Below are positions 1 to 6,498 of a stretch of DNA of 7,971 bases, piece after piece. Below the pieces are notes generated by a model, which saw only the letters and a list, made by a program, of their open reading frames with translations, was not told where the DNA came from and did not search any database. The stretch comes from CAZFER01 sp964517495 (GTDB lineage Bacteria; Hinthialibacterota; Hinthialibacteria; Hinthialibacterales; Hinthialibacteraceae). How positions within the stretch are numbered: position 1 is the stretch's first letter; the number at the start of each line of letters is the position of its first letter. The stretch lies in assembly GCA_964517495.1 (NCBI GenBank), contig CAZFER010000132.1:1-7971 (forward strand). Reading direction: 5' to 3'. The position numbers were made by a program, and so were the translations under genes.

Positions 1-29
1 CCGAGCCGTTTCCACGTATAACGGCTCGG
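1..29. repeat. Perfect 10-bp inverted repeat (hairpin) at left edge
   Basis: The arm CCGAGCCGTT (1-10) is the exact reverse complement of AACGGCTCGG (20-29), with a nine-base loop. The GC-rich stem is followed one base later by a second small hairpin, so it appears to be the outer part of a composite palindromic repeat that may continue left of the window. No T-run follows on either strand, so a simple rho-independent terminator is not supported. It lies about 110 bases downstream of the TPR gene stop and could still influence the 3' end of that transcript. Confidence 0.7.
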
Positions 30-30
30 C

Positions 31-89
31 GGGAGCCTCGCCCTCCCCTTTAACTAAATGACATTGGGATCGAACCTATGTGTTCGCCC
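31..89. repeat. Composite REP-like element, copy 1
   Basis: Three parts are visible. A small hairpin has arms GGGAG (31-35) and CTCCC (43-47). A linker at 50-68 matches the reverse complement of 7917-7935 at 18 of 19 positions. A second hairpin at 66-89 has arms CGAAC (71-75) and GTTCG (82-86) around the six-base loop CTATGT, with flanking GGG and CCC extending the stem across a two-base bulge. The 14 bases at 34-47 are the exact reverse complement of 7958-7971, so the same element occurs inverted at the other end. Short non-coding palindromes of this kind are commonly REP elements mobilised by RAYT (TnpA_REP) proteins; no such gene is in the window. Confidence 0.7.
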
Positions 90-136
90 TATGTTGTGGT
101 TTGGCAATCACCATATCAAAATTTAAACATTGGTTC

Positions 137-2698
137 CTATTTTTTGAGTGGATTGAGATCGAGCTCGATGGATTCGATATGAAGAAACTCTTTCAAGCGA
201 TTTTCTTCGGCTTTACTTTTCTCTTCCTGACCGGTTTGCTTGTAAAATGCAACAAGATGAGCGGATACCGAGACATCCTCGGGGAATTGCCGACTTAAGT
301 CTTCCGTGATTTTTAAAGCCTCTTCGGTTTTGCCTTGGGCATGAAGAATTCGGACTTTTGCAAGGACATAACGGGGGTGATCCGGATTTTTTGAAAGAAT
401 CTGCTCAACCGACCGATTCGCAAGATCGATGTTTTCTTGCCTAAATGCGAAATCCGCCTTTATAAACCAATAAAGTGCGGTATTTGTGCAGTTATGTAGT
501 ACGGCATCCAAAAAGGCTTCAACCTTGCTGGCACTTTCATTGGCCACCATCCAACGCGCAAAAGCAAGTTGCTGCGGGATGCTGATTTTGTTGTTGAATT
601 TAGTGATTTCATTCAGCCGGGTATGAAATACTTTGCCAGGATATTTTTCATCCGTCCTCATTTTATTGGCTTCAACGGTTAATTCTTTAGCGTAAAGTTC
701 ACCTTGTTTAATGGCATTATTGGCCAGTTCAGAGTAAGCCGGGCTAAGTGAGTCAGGATAAATGGCTAGGCAAATCCCTTCGAGAATCTGTGCTTCGGTT
801 AACAAATGAGGTGAGGAGGGAGTTACCCCTTCAGCATAAAATTGGCCACGGCTGGGATCAGCACCTACGATGACTTCAAGGTTTGAGATGCTGTTTCCCG
901 CAAACATTTCTCCTTGACAAAACACCACCGGGATTTTTTGCTGGAGATATTCATGGATCACTTCCGCCTGGCCGACGAATGGAACAATCCGGTATCGGGT
1001 TCCGGCTATAAAAGCGCCGATCAATTTATCAAAATCAAGCCCCCGTCGTGGAGAGGTCCGAAGTTGGCCACTCACAACAGCAAAAGAGACACGGTCACCC
1101 CAATAGCGATTGATTTCTGTAAGCACAAAGGGGGCGGCATAATTAGTAAAACGAGTCATTAGAGGGGACGTGTTTATTGGGTTAAGAATCTCGTCTTTCG
1201 GATTTGGATGGCGTAAAGCTAATGTTTGTTTGGCCACCTCAGCCTGAAATGAGCCTGGGAATCTTTTTTGCAGTTCTTTGTAATATTGCAGGGATTGAAC
1301 CGTATCACCAGTTCGATAATGGAAATCAGCCAACCAGGAGAGAACTTGATAAGAGCGAAAGCCAGGATGATTTTCGTGCAGGATTTTCACATTCTGAACC
1401 GCTTCGCTTAACAGGCCAATCCTCCGCTGGATAACGGCAAGGGTAAAACGTTCCCAGGGATATGAATTCGGTTTATCCTTTATTAACTGCTTCAGTTCAT
1501 TTACTGCGCTTTCCGCATCATAATCGAGCAAGTAGAGATACACTTTGGCAAGTGCATCCACTCCTTTTAATGATTCAACTTCCTCTTGTTTTTTCGCCCG
1601 AATATCCGAAACGATTTTGTCAAGAAGTTCGCTTGGGGGGAGCATGCCAGCGACAGGAACCCGCACTTCAGGGATTTTTTCGGCCTTTTTGATGTGTTCT
1701 TCTGCTTCTTCATTGCGGCCTTGGGCTTTTCGGACCAGAGCAAAGGCTTCGTGAAAACTTTTGTTGGGTTCCACTTTGGATTCAAACTTTTCAAGAATGG
1801 TTGCAGCAGTGTTAATTTCATTGAGCCGAAGCGCAGCGGACGCGATATTGGCCAGTAAATAAGAATCTTCATTAAGGTGAGGAACAAGGCGGGCTAATTG
1901 TTTGCGTGCTTCATCCTCATTTTGGCGGCTGATCAAACTAAGAATTCGCAGATATAACATCGCTGGATCATTGGGGGCTTTTTTGAGCTGTTCTTCAATA
2001 AGTTTATTGGCTTGATCCATATTGCCTTGCACAATCTGAATTTTTGCCAGATCAAAGAATAGCCATTTTTCCAGCAAAGGATTCCCCAATCGCCCCTGTG
2101 TTTTGCTTAAAAGTTGCTCCGCTTCAACCCATCGTTCTTCGCGGGTCGCCAGATACCCGACAATATAAAGAGTATAAGGAGTAATTTTCCCATTTGAGAT
2201 ATTTTCGAAAAAAGCGTAATAACACGTTAGCATATCGTCCGCTTTTAACGCCAGGACAGAGAGAGAGGGGTGGAACGGCGATTGGTTTTCCAAAAGTGCG
2301 TGAATATGTTCAAGAGCTTCTTTCCGTTTACCTTTATCGATGAGATCAGCGATTTTGAGTTCATCATTTCCGAGAGGAGAGACGGTTTTAACGGTAGCCT
2401 CGTTTTTTAAATTCGCAGGAATTGATGCATAGAAATCAAGGCATATGCGGCGTGCAATTTGAGAAAGTTGCATGTTACGCCTTTTTTCAAGGCGTATCAC
2501 CAAATCAGCGGCTAATTTAACTCGCTCGCTGAAATCGATCGAATTTGATAAAATTTCATTGCGAGCTTCCAAAATAGCTTGCAATGAAAGCGGTTCTGTT
2601 TTTCGGGATGCTGTCTCTTCCGCTGTATTGCTTGTCATTTGTGTGGAACAAAGAGCGAATAATGCAATACCCCAGATAATTCGGTTTAAGATTGGCAT
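137..2698 (-). CDS. Exported TPR-repeat protein with degenerate C39-peptidase-like domain
   Basis: Function unassigned; probably a large periplasmic or envelope scaffold. From the start at 2698 it has 853 residues. The N-terminus (MPILNR plus a hydrophobic run at about residues 7-17) looks like a signal peptide. Helical TPR-like repeats span about 209-345, 381-484 and 739-840. Between the last two blocks, about 510-635, lies a segment that aligns by eye with C39-like papain-fold peptidases: a P-x9-W-G pattern (P523, W533, G534), a KIPVV segment near 588-592 and NLEVIVGAD at 606-614. The usual catalytic Cys is Ala521 and the usual His is Asn606, so peptidase activity is unlikely. Start choice: the frame is open to ATGs at 2788 and 2710, but 2788 overlaps a likely -10 box and has no Shine-Dalgarno, whereas 2698 has GGA seven bases upstream and begins the signal peptide directly. 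It lies downstream of dapA on the same strand, with about 150 bases between. Confidence 0.85.
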   Translation of the reverse strand: MPILNRIIWGIALFALCSTQMTSNTAEETASRKTEPLSLQAILEARNEILSNSIDFSERVKLAADLVIRLEKRRNMQLSQIARRICLDFYASIPANLKNEATVKTVSPLGNDELKIADLIDKGKRKEALEHIHALLENQSPFHPSLSVLALKADDMLTCYYAFFENISNGKITPYTLYIVGYLATREERWVEAEQLLSKTQGRLGNPLLEKWLFFDLAKIQIVQGNMDQANKLIEEQLKKAPNDPAMLYLRILSLISRQNEDEARKQLARLVPHLNEDSYLLANIASAALRLNEINTAATILEKFESKVEPNKSFHEAFALVRKAQGRNEEAEEHIKKAEKIPEVRVPVAGMLPPSELLDKIVSDIRAKKQEEVESLKGVDALAKVYLYLLDYDAESAVNELKQLIKDKPNSYPWERFTLAVIQRRIGLLSEAVQNVKILHENHPGFRSYQVLSWLADFHYRTGDTVQSLQYYKELQKRFPGSFQAEVAKQTLALRHPNPKDEILNPINTSPLMTRFTNYAAPFVLTEINRYWGDRVSFAVVSGQLRTSPRRGLDFDKLIGAFIAGTRYRIVPFVGQAEVIHEYLQQKIPVVFCQGEMFAGNSISNLEVIVGADPSRGQFYAEGVTPSSPHLLTEAQILEGICLAIYPDSLSPAYSELANNAIKQGELYAKELTVEANKMRTDEKYPGKVFHTRLNEITKFNNKISIPQQLAFARWMVANESASKVEAFLDAVLHNCTNTALYWFIKADFAFRQENIDLANRSVEQILSKNPDHPRYVLAKVRILHAQGKTEEALKITEDLSRQFPEDVSVSAHLVAFYKQTGQEEKSKAEENRLKEFLHIESIELDLNPLKK
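794..1171 (-). other. Pseudo-C39 (papain-like) domain region inside the TPR protein
   Basis: This marks the non-TPR segment in the middle of the gene. Active C39-like domains begin with a Cys-Gly-Pro motif followed by a YWG motif, and later have Gly-His before a beta strand ending in Gly-Tyr-Asp. Here the corresponding positions read Ala-Ala-Pro (codons at 1130-1138) with RYWG downstream, and Ser-Asn before LEVIVGAD (Asn codon at 881-883). Fold assignment is by pattern recognition only. The domain is in frame with no stop or frameshift, so it looks like a retained non-catalytic module rather than a decaying gene. Confidence 0.5.
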
Positions 2699-2772
2699 AA
2701 TAAATTCCATCCAATACACATTGATTCTATTGTTTCGAGGTGACGATATATCCGGATTGTTTACGCCGGCCA

Positions 2773-2784
2773 ATTGTGAACAAT
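2773..2784. promoter_or_regulatory. 12-bp operator-like palindrome near TPR gene promoter
   Basis: ATTGTGAACAAT has five-base arms around a two-base centre. It falls just downstream of the candidate -10 box, about where transcription of the TPR gene would begin, which is a typical position for a repressor site. GntR- and LacI-type regulators bind sites of roughly this form, but the match is too short to name a regulator, and chance occurrence is quite possible. Confidence 0.25.
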
Positions 2785-2785
2785 C

Positions 2786-2814
2786 CATATAATGTAATTA
2801 GTATGGTCCAACAA
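2786..2814 (-). promoter_or_regulatory. Candidate sigma70-like promoter for the TPR gene
   Basis: On the minus strand, TTGTTG (2809-2814) is separated by exactly 17 bases from TATATG (2786-2791). Each box is only a partial consensus match, but the spacing is ideal and the pair lies between the dapA stop and the TPR start. The -10 contains the ATG at 2788, which argues against using that codon for translation. Readthrough from dapA is equally possible because I see no terminator between the two genes. Confidence 0.35.
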
Positions 2815-2851
2815 TACTTGAATACACCATAGGATAAGGATTGCACGCTTA

Positions 2852-3769
2852 TTAATTTACTTTCATACCGTAATCACGGAGAACGTCTTTTAACCGGGCT
2901 TCATGTTCAGGCAGTAATGGGACCATTGGGGGACGCAGAATACCGCAATGGGGAAGGCCTGATTCTGGATTTTGGCTGAGTAAATTAACCGCGGTTTTAA
3001 CTGGAACCGGATTGGTTTCTATAAACAATGCTTTGTTTATAACGGCTAAATGTTGATGAATCCTTAGAGCTTCAGCGGTGTTGCCGTTTAAATAAGCATG
3101 GACCAATGCTCTGACATCTTTTGGTACAATATTGGCGGAAACGGAAATCGTCCCTTTCCCCCCCACCGCGAGAATGGGGAGCGTTAATCCATCATCACCC
3201 GACCAAATATAAAAATCATCGTCTGTAAGACGTGCAATTTCAGAAATTTGAGTTATATTCCCACTGGCTTCTTTTACACCGATAATGTTCTTTTCTTGAG
3301 ACAGTTCCACCATGCTTTCAACCGCAATGTTGACACCCGTACGTCCTTGGATGTTATACGGCACTTGGGGAATATCCACCTCACGGGCAATGGTGCGAAA
3401 ATGATGGAGAAGGCCGTGCTGAGTGGGTTTATTATAATATGGTGAAATCAAAAGGGACAAATCGGCACCATCTTCTTTGGCAGCCTGAGTCAAATCAAGG
3501 GCCTCTTTGGTATTATTGCTTCCACTTCCCGCCATCAGAAGGGGATATTGATTATTACCGCGTTTTGATTTGATATAGTGAGCCGCATGGCGGATGATAT
3601 CCTTATGTTCCTGGTGGGATAAAGTTGCTGATTCACCGGTTGTACCGCAAACAAGTATACATTCGGTCCCAGCCTCAAAGTGGAAATCGATCAATTTCTC
3701 TAATGCATTAAAGTCGATTTGATCGTCTTTAAAGGGGGTTACTAAAGCAACGGCTGAACCTTCAAACAT
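2852..3769 (-). CDS. dapA: 4-hydroxy-tetrahydrodipicolinate synthase (DapA)
   Basis: Cytosolic TIM-barrel aldolase that condenses pyruvate with L-aspartate-4-semialdehyde, the first committed step to diaminopimelate (peptidoglycan) and lysine. The 305-residue length is normal for the family. Visible motifs: GTTGES (Thr43/Thr44, pyruvate and proton relay), SPYYNKPTQ (Tyr111/112), the catalytic tyrosine Tyr138, GRTG with Arg143 (semialdehyde carboxylate binding), and IGVKEASG with the Schiff-base Lys166. ETNPVPVKTA near residues 241-250 is also typical. Unusual: the segment normally read as YN-V/I-P-G/S-RTG has Gln141 instead of Pro, and residue 137 is Pro where Leu is usual. The start is supported by AGAGAGG seven bases upstream. 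The gene ends in tandem stops (TAATAA). The TPR gene lies downstream on the same strand. Confidence 0.96.
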   Translation of the reverse strand: MFEGSAVALVTPFKDDQIDFNALEKLIDFHFEAGTECILVCGTTGESATLSHQEHKDIIRHAAHYIKSKRGNNQYPLLMAGSGSNNTKEALDLTQAAKEDGADLSLLISPYYNKPTQHGLLHHFRTIAREVDIPQVPYNIQGRTGVNIAVESMVELSQEKNIIGVKEASGNITQISEIARLTDDDFYIWSGDDGLTLPILAVGGKGTISVSANIVPKDVRALVHAYLNGNTAEALRIHQHLAVINKALFIETNPVPVKTAVNLLSQNPESGLPHCGILRPPMVPLLPEHEARLKDVLRDYGMKVN

Positions 3770-3776
3770 GATTTTA

Positions 3777-3783
3777 CCTCTCT
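3777..3783 (-). promoter_or_regulatory. Ribosome binding site of dapA
   Basis: AGAGAGG on the minus strand, seven bases before the ATG at 3767-3769. It is the strongest Shine-Dalgarno in the window and fixes the dapA start. Confidence 0.75.
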
Positions 3784-3894
3784 TTTATATTGGTATAAAT
3801 AACCTTGTGAAATTTCGTTCTATTTATGAGAACAGGTCACTCCAATCGCATATACTTAATGTGGAGCCTTCGACACAACGACCTAAATTCGTTG

Positions 3895-3919
3895 GATGGG
3901 TCACGGCTTCTAACCCATC
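3895..3919. repeat. GATGGGT/ACCCATC hairpin, REP-like
   Basis: A seven-base perfect stem (3895-3901 with 3913-3919) encloses an eleven-base loop. From memory, hairpins built on a GGATGGGT...ACCCATC pattern are a widespread class of RAYT-associated REP sequence in bacteria; that link was not checked. It differs in stem sequence from the other hairpins here, so it represents a second repeat family. Confidence 0.5.
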
Positions 3920-3946
3920 ATGCACATATTTTTGCCGTATCACAAT

Positions 3947-3975
3947 GTAGGGCGAACACATAGGTTCGTCCCTAC
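3947..3975. repeat. REP-like hairpin, copy 2 (ACATAG loop)
   Basis: GTAGGG-CGAAC (3947-3957) pairs with GTTCG-T-CCCTAC (3964-3975), giving eleven base pairs interrupted by one bulged T at 3969, around the loop ACATAG (3958-3963). It is the same family as the hairpins at 66-89, 3987-4004 and 7896-7917 and has the longest stem of the four. Orientation, judged by the loop, is opposite to copy 1. Confidence 0.7.
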
Positions 3976-3986
3976 CACATGTTGGA

Positions 3987-4004
3987 GTTGACCTGTGTGT
4001 TAAC
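3987..4004. repeat. REP-like hairpin, copy 3 (diverged, CTGTGT loop)
   Basis: GTTGAC (3987-3992) faces GTTAAC (3999-4004), six positions with one G-T wobble, around the loop CTGTGT. This is one base different from the CTATGT loop of copy 1. It sits eleven bases after copy 2 in the opposite orientation, resembling the paired arrangement of bacterial interspersed mosaic elements. Confidence 0.5.
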
Positions 4005-4024
4005 CTGGTTTTGAAACAATCTAT

Positions 4025-4046
4025 GGAACCTCGTCCTCCCGTTTAA
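4025..4046. repeat. Diverged copy of the edge repeat block
   Basis: GGAACCTCGTCCTCCC followed by GTTTAA matches GGAGCCTCGCCCTCCC and CTTTAA at 32-53 with about three mismatches. As in the other copies, it lies within tens of bases of an ACATAG/CTATGT-loop hairpin, which supports the composite structure. The substitutions suggest an old copy. Confidence 0.5.
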
Positions 4047-4155
4047 GGTGTTAGAGGTATGGTAGAAAACCCTTCATTCTCTGTCAACCAGACATTCAGG
4101 CACTTAATACTCTATTTTTATGGTTCCCAACTGTTCTCTTTTTCAGATGATCAAA

Positions 4156-4161
4156 TATAAT
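4156..4161 (+). promoter_or_regulatory. Perfect -10 box (TATAAT) upstream of the response regulator
   Basis: TATAAT matches the sigma70 -10 consensus exactly. The -35 side is poor (TTCTCT at 16-base or TGTTCT at 18-base spacing), so the promoter may be weak or activator-dependent. Transcription would begin near 4168, which excludes the earlier in-frame ATGs at 4120 and 4147 as starts on this transcript. Confidence 0.35.
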
Positions 4162-4207
4162 TTGAAAAAGGCCTTACCAATTAGCTATGAGAATATGGCA
4201 CGTTGTC

Positions 4208-4212
4208 AAGGA
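4208..4212 (+). promoter_or_regulatory. Shine-Dalgarno that sets the response regulator start
   Basis: AAGGA lies nine bases before ATG at 4222. The other in-frame ATGs (4120, 4147, 4195) have no comparable purine-rich site, and the protein encoded before 4222 does not resemble any receiver-domain leader. Confidence 0.5.
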
Positions 4213-4221
4213 ATATTGGAT

Positions 4222-5304
4222 ATGATGCCCGTTATCTCACCCGCGAATAAAGACAAAACCGATTTATTTCGAGAAGCCAAAGTTTTAGTTATTGATGATG
4301 ATGTTGTGATTTGTGGTGTCGTATCAGAATATCTTGAGCGCTTAGGGACAGAAGTTGTCTGGACTGATCAATCCGCAGTGGCTGCCAATTGGATTCAAGA
4401 ACAGGAATTCGATGTCATCTTATCCGATATATACATGCCGGGATTAAAGGGGCACGATTTGCTTTCCATTACTTTGGAATACTTACCTTATACTCCCTTT
4501 GTTTTAATGACCGGCAAGCCCTCCCTGGATAATACGATCGATGCGATTCGCCTTGGCGCTTATGATTACCTGGTAAAACCGTTTAACCTTGAAGTCCTTA
4601 AAGTTACCTTGGAAAGGGCGTTACGCTACAGAAGCCTATCGATTGAAAATCTCGCCTATCAGGAAAATCTTGAAAAAAAGGTTGTTGAACGGACCCGGGA
4701 ACTGAGTGAATTTCTGTTTTATTCGGTTCAATCACTTTCATTGGCATTGGAAGCACGCGATCCTTACACTGAGGGGCATGGACACCGGGTTTCGCAGTTT
4801 GTGATTAAATTGGCCGGGGAACTGGGTGTTGGTGAAGAACATTATCAACCCTTGCGGTTAGCTTGTCAGTTGCATGATATCGGCAAAATTGGGATTCCTG
4901 ATTCAATTCTCCTCAAAACGGGAAAATTGACTCCCACTGAATATGATATTATGAAGGATCATGTTTATATCGGCTACAAGATTTTGTCTCCCATTCCCTC
5001 ATTGCGCGAAGTGAGCCGGTATGTGTATGAACATCATGAACGAATGGATGGAAGTGGTTATCCACGCGGATTGAGTGGGGATCAAATTCACTATAACAGC
5101 CGGATGCTTATGGTTGCAGAAGTGTGCGACGCTCTGGCAACCAAACGGCACTATAAACCAGCATGGCCCATTGATCAAATTATAACGTTTTTTAACGAAC
5201 AAGCGGGATCATCGTTTGATAAAGACGTGGTTCACGCCTTGATTTCCATCCTTCAGCGAGAAGGCGATCACATCATCGCCATGTTCCAAACCAAGGCTAC
5301 TTAA
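4222..5304 (+). CDS. Response regulator: REC domain fused to HD-GYP cyclic-dinucleotide phosphodiesterase
   Basis: Two-component response regulator of the RpfG type, predicted to hydrolyse cyclic di-GMP (or a related cyclic dinucleotide) in the cytoplasm. From 4222 it has 360 residues. The receiver domain at about 18-135 has an acidic cluster IDDD (Asp25-27), phospho-acceptor Asp69 in LSDIYMPG, Thr97 in MTGKPS and Lys119 in LVKPF. A charged helix at about 145-165 (ENLEKKVVERTREL), probably coiled coil, links it to the HD-GYP domain at about 168-330. That domain keeps EGHGHRV (His186), LHDIGK (His218, Asp219, Lys222), His247, the signature HHERMDGSGYP (271-281) and CDAL (Asp303), so it should be active. 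Frame starts at 4120, 4147 and 4195 are possible, but only 4222 has a good ribosome site. No sensor kinase is adjacent. It is the only plus-strand gene, and its end overlaps the convergent aminotransferase by eight bases. Confidence 0.93.
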   Translation: MMPVISPANKDKTDLFREAKVLVIDDDVVICGVVSEYLERLGTEVVWTDQSAVAANWIQEQEFDVILSDIYMPGLKGHDLLSITLEYLPYTPFVLMTGKPSLDNTIDAIRLGAYDYLVKPFNLEVLKVTLERALRYRSLSIENLAYQENLEKKVVERTRELSEFLFYSVQSLSLALEARDPYTEGHGHRVSQFVIKLAGELGVGEEHYQPLRLACQLHDIGKIGIPDSILLKTGKLTPTEYDIMKDHVYIGYKILSPIPSLREVSRYVYEHHERMDGSGYPRGLSGDQIHYNSRMLMVAEVCDALATKRHYKPAWPIDQIITFFNEQAGSSFDKDVVHALISILQREGDHIIAMFQTKAT

Positions 5305-6484
5305 GAAAACGTTCGATGCGCCGGATGGCCTCTTTTAAATCATTCAACGAGGTTGCATACGAACATCGAATATGGCCTTCCCCGCATTCTCCAAACGCAT
5401 CACCAGGAACAACCGCCACATTTTCTTTTTCCAATAACTGTTCAGCAAAAACTTGCGATGAAAGCCCGCTACGTTTTATGGATGGGAAGGCATAAAACGC
5501 TCCTTTGGGTAAAAGGCAATCCAAACCTATGCGATTGAAGTGATGAGTAATGTAACGGCGCCGGGAATCATATTCCTTTTTCATCCGCTCAACTTCTTCA
5601 TCGCCATGCCTCAAGGCTTCAATCGCCGCTTCTTGAGCCGTGGTCGGAGCACACATAATGGAATATTGATGAATTTTGGTCATCATAGATAAAATGTCAT
5701 TTGGTCCTGCCGCAAAACCTAACCGCCAGCCCGTCATCGCCCATGCTTTTGAAAAACCATGTAATAGAAGAAGGCGATCTTTCAATTCCGGGACCGAAGA
5801 GAAAGAAAGAGGTTCTTCATCATAGGTAAGGGGATGATATATTTCATCACTAATCAGGATCAAATCGCTATCTATTATAAACTCAGCAATTTCTGTTGTT
5901 TGTGATCGACTTAGCATTGCCCCCGAGGGATTATTTGGATAGTTGATAATCATTCCTTTGGTTTTCGGTGAGACAACCTTTTCCAAATCGGATTTAAGAG
6001 GTAAAAAATGATTCTCCATCGTAGTTGGAATGCGTATTGGAACCCCACCACTAAGGGTAACGAGTGGAGCGTAAGATACGAATGAGGGGTCGACAATGAT
6101 TAATTCGTCGCCAGGCTCCAGAATACTTCGAAATGAAAGATCAAGTGCCTCACTGCCTCCAACCGTGATTAAGATTTCATCTTGGGGGTTATAAGTTACG
6201 TTATTTTGTTTTTGCAAATAAGCGGCAATTTCTTCCCGCAACTGGGGAATCCCATTATTCGACGAATAACTGGTGTGCCCCAATTCCAAAGAATTGATTC
6301 CCGCTTCACAAATATGCCAGGGAGTGGCAAAATCCGGCTCTCCCACACCCAGTGATATAACATCCGGCTTTCCTGCCACCAAATCAAAAAATTTGCGAAT
6401 GCCAGAGGGAGGAAGGCTGGAGACGACAGGGTTAATTCGTGATTTCTTTAACGTTTGATGAATTGTTTTGGGATTGGTAACCAT
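5297..6484 (-). CDS. Class I/II PLP-dependent aminotransferase, AlaT (YugH)-like
   Basis: Cytosolic fold-type I transaminase of 395 residues, full length. Visible residues: YPNNPSG with Asn185, SDEIY with Asp213 and Tyr216 (cofactor ring and phosphate contacts), the PLP-binding Lys246 in GFSKAWAMTGWRLG with Arg254, and HIRCSY with Arg373, which binds the substrate carboxylate. The text PPSGIRKFFDLV and the tail VAVVPGDAFG...GEGHIRCSYATS closely resemble, from memory, Bacillus subtilis AlaT/YugH, an alanine transaminase encoded beside its Lrp-type regulator AlaR/YugG. The same pairing occurs here, which favours alanine or a similar amino acid as substrate. The related PatA family acts in diaminopimelate synthesis, and dapA is nearby, so that role is a lesser alternative. 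AAGAGG five bases before the ATG supports the start; it begins 14 bases after the regulator's stop. Confidence 0.92.
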   Translation of the reverse strand: MVTNPKTIHQTLKKSRINPVVSSLPPSGIRKFFDLVAGKPDVISLGVGEPDFATPWHICEAGINSLELGHTSYSSNNGIPQLREEIAAYLQKQNNVTYNPQDEILITVGGSEALDLSFRSILEPGDELIIVDPSFVSYAPLVTLSGGVPIRIPTTMENHFLPLKSDLEKVVSPKTKGMIINYPNNPSGAMLSRSQTTEIAEFIIDSDLILISDEIYHPLTYDEEPLSFSSVPELKDRLLLLHGFSKAWAMTGWRLGFAAGPNDILSMMTKIHQYSIMCAPTTAQEAAIEALRHGDEEVERMKKEYDSRRRYITHHFNRIGLDCLLPKGAFYAFPSIKRSGLSSQVFAEQLLEKENVAVVPGDAFGECGEGHIRCSYATSLNDLKEAIRRIERFLK

Positions 6485-6489
6485 GGGTG

Positions 6490-6495
6490 CCTCTT
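6490..6495 (-). promoter_or_regulatory. Ribosome binding site of the aminotransferase
   Basis: AAGAGG on the minus strand, five bases before the ATG at 6482-6484. It lies entirely within the 14-base gap after the regulator gene, consistent with a two-gene operon with its own internal ribosome site. Confidence 0.65.
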
Positions 6496-6498
6496 ATA

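Larger units (their letters stand above)
3770..4221. other. Long intergenic region between divergent dapA and response regulator, filled with REP-like palindromes
   Basis: These 452 bases separate two divergently transcribed genes. The dapA-proximal part (3770-3890) is AT-rich and should contain the dapA promoter, although no convincing -35/-10 pair stands out. Positions 3895-4046 hold at least three hairpins plus a diverged copy of the block seen at both window edges. From 4060 to 4221 the sequence is AT-rich and contains a perfect TATAAT and a Shine-Dalgarno for the response regulator. Short open frames here have no ribosome binding site or recognisable protein and look like chance frames. 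Confidence 0.7.

Noticed and set aside
1..89. Edge hairpins as rho-independent terminators for the TPR gene
   Set aside because: No T-run follows the stems on the appropriate strand, and homologous hairpins occur upstream of genes, which fits dispersed repeats better.
80..298. 72-codon plus-strand open frame at left edge
   Set aside because: It overlaps the repeat and the end of the TPR gene antisense, has no ribosome site and no recognisable domain.
914..1858. Several plus-strand and one minus-strand open frames of 69-106 codons inside the TPR gene
   Set aside because: They are alternative frames of a gene with clear TPR periodicity and in-frame domain structure; none has a recognisable product.
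2648..2665. Lipoprotein processing site at the Cys in the FALC sequence of the TPR protein
   Set aside because: Leu at the -1 position does not fit the lipobox, which needs Gly or Ala there; an ordinary signal peptide is more likely.
2711..2788. Longer TPR protein start at ATG 2788
   Set aside because: The ATG is part of a probable -10 box, has no Shine-Dalgarno, and would place 30 residues before a normal signal peptide.
3770..3860. Lysine riboswitch upstream of dapA
   Set aside because: The AT-rich leader is too short and lacks the multi-helix fold and conserved segments of the lysine riboswitch.
3768..3950. 60-codon plus-strand open frame in the intergenic region
   Set aside because: Most of it covers palindromic repeats, it has no ribosome site, and the product is not recognisable.
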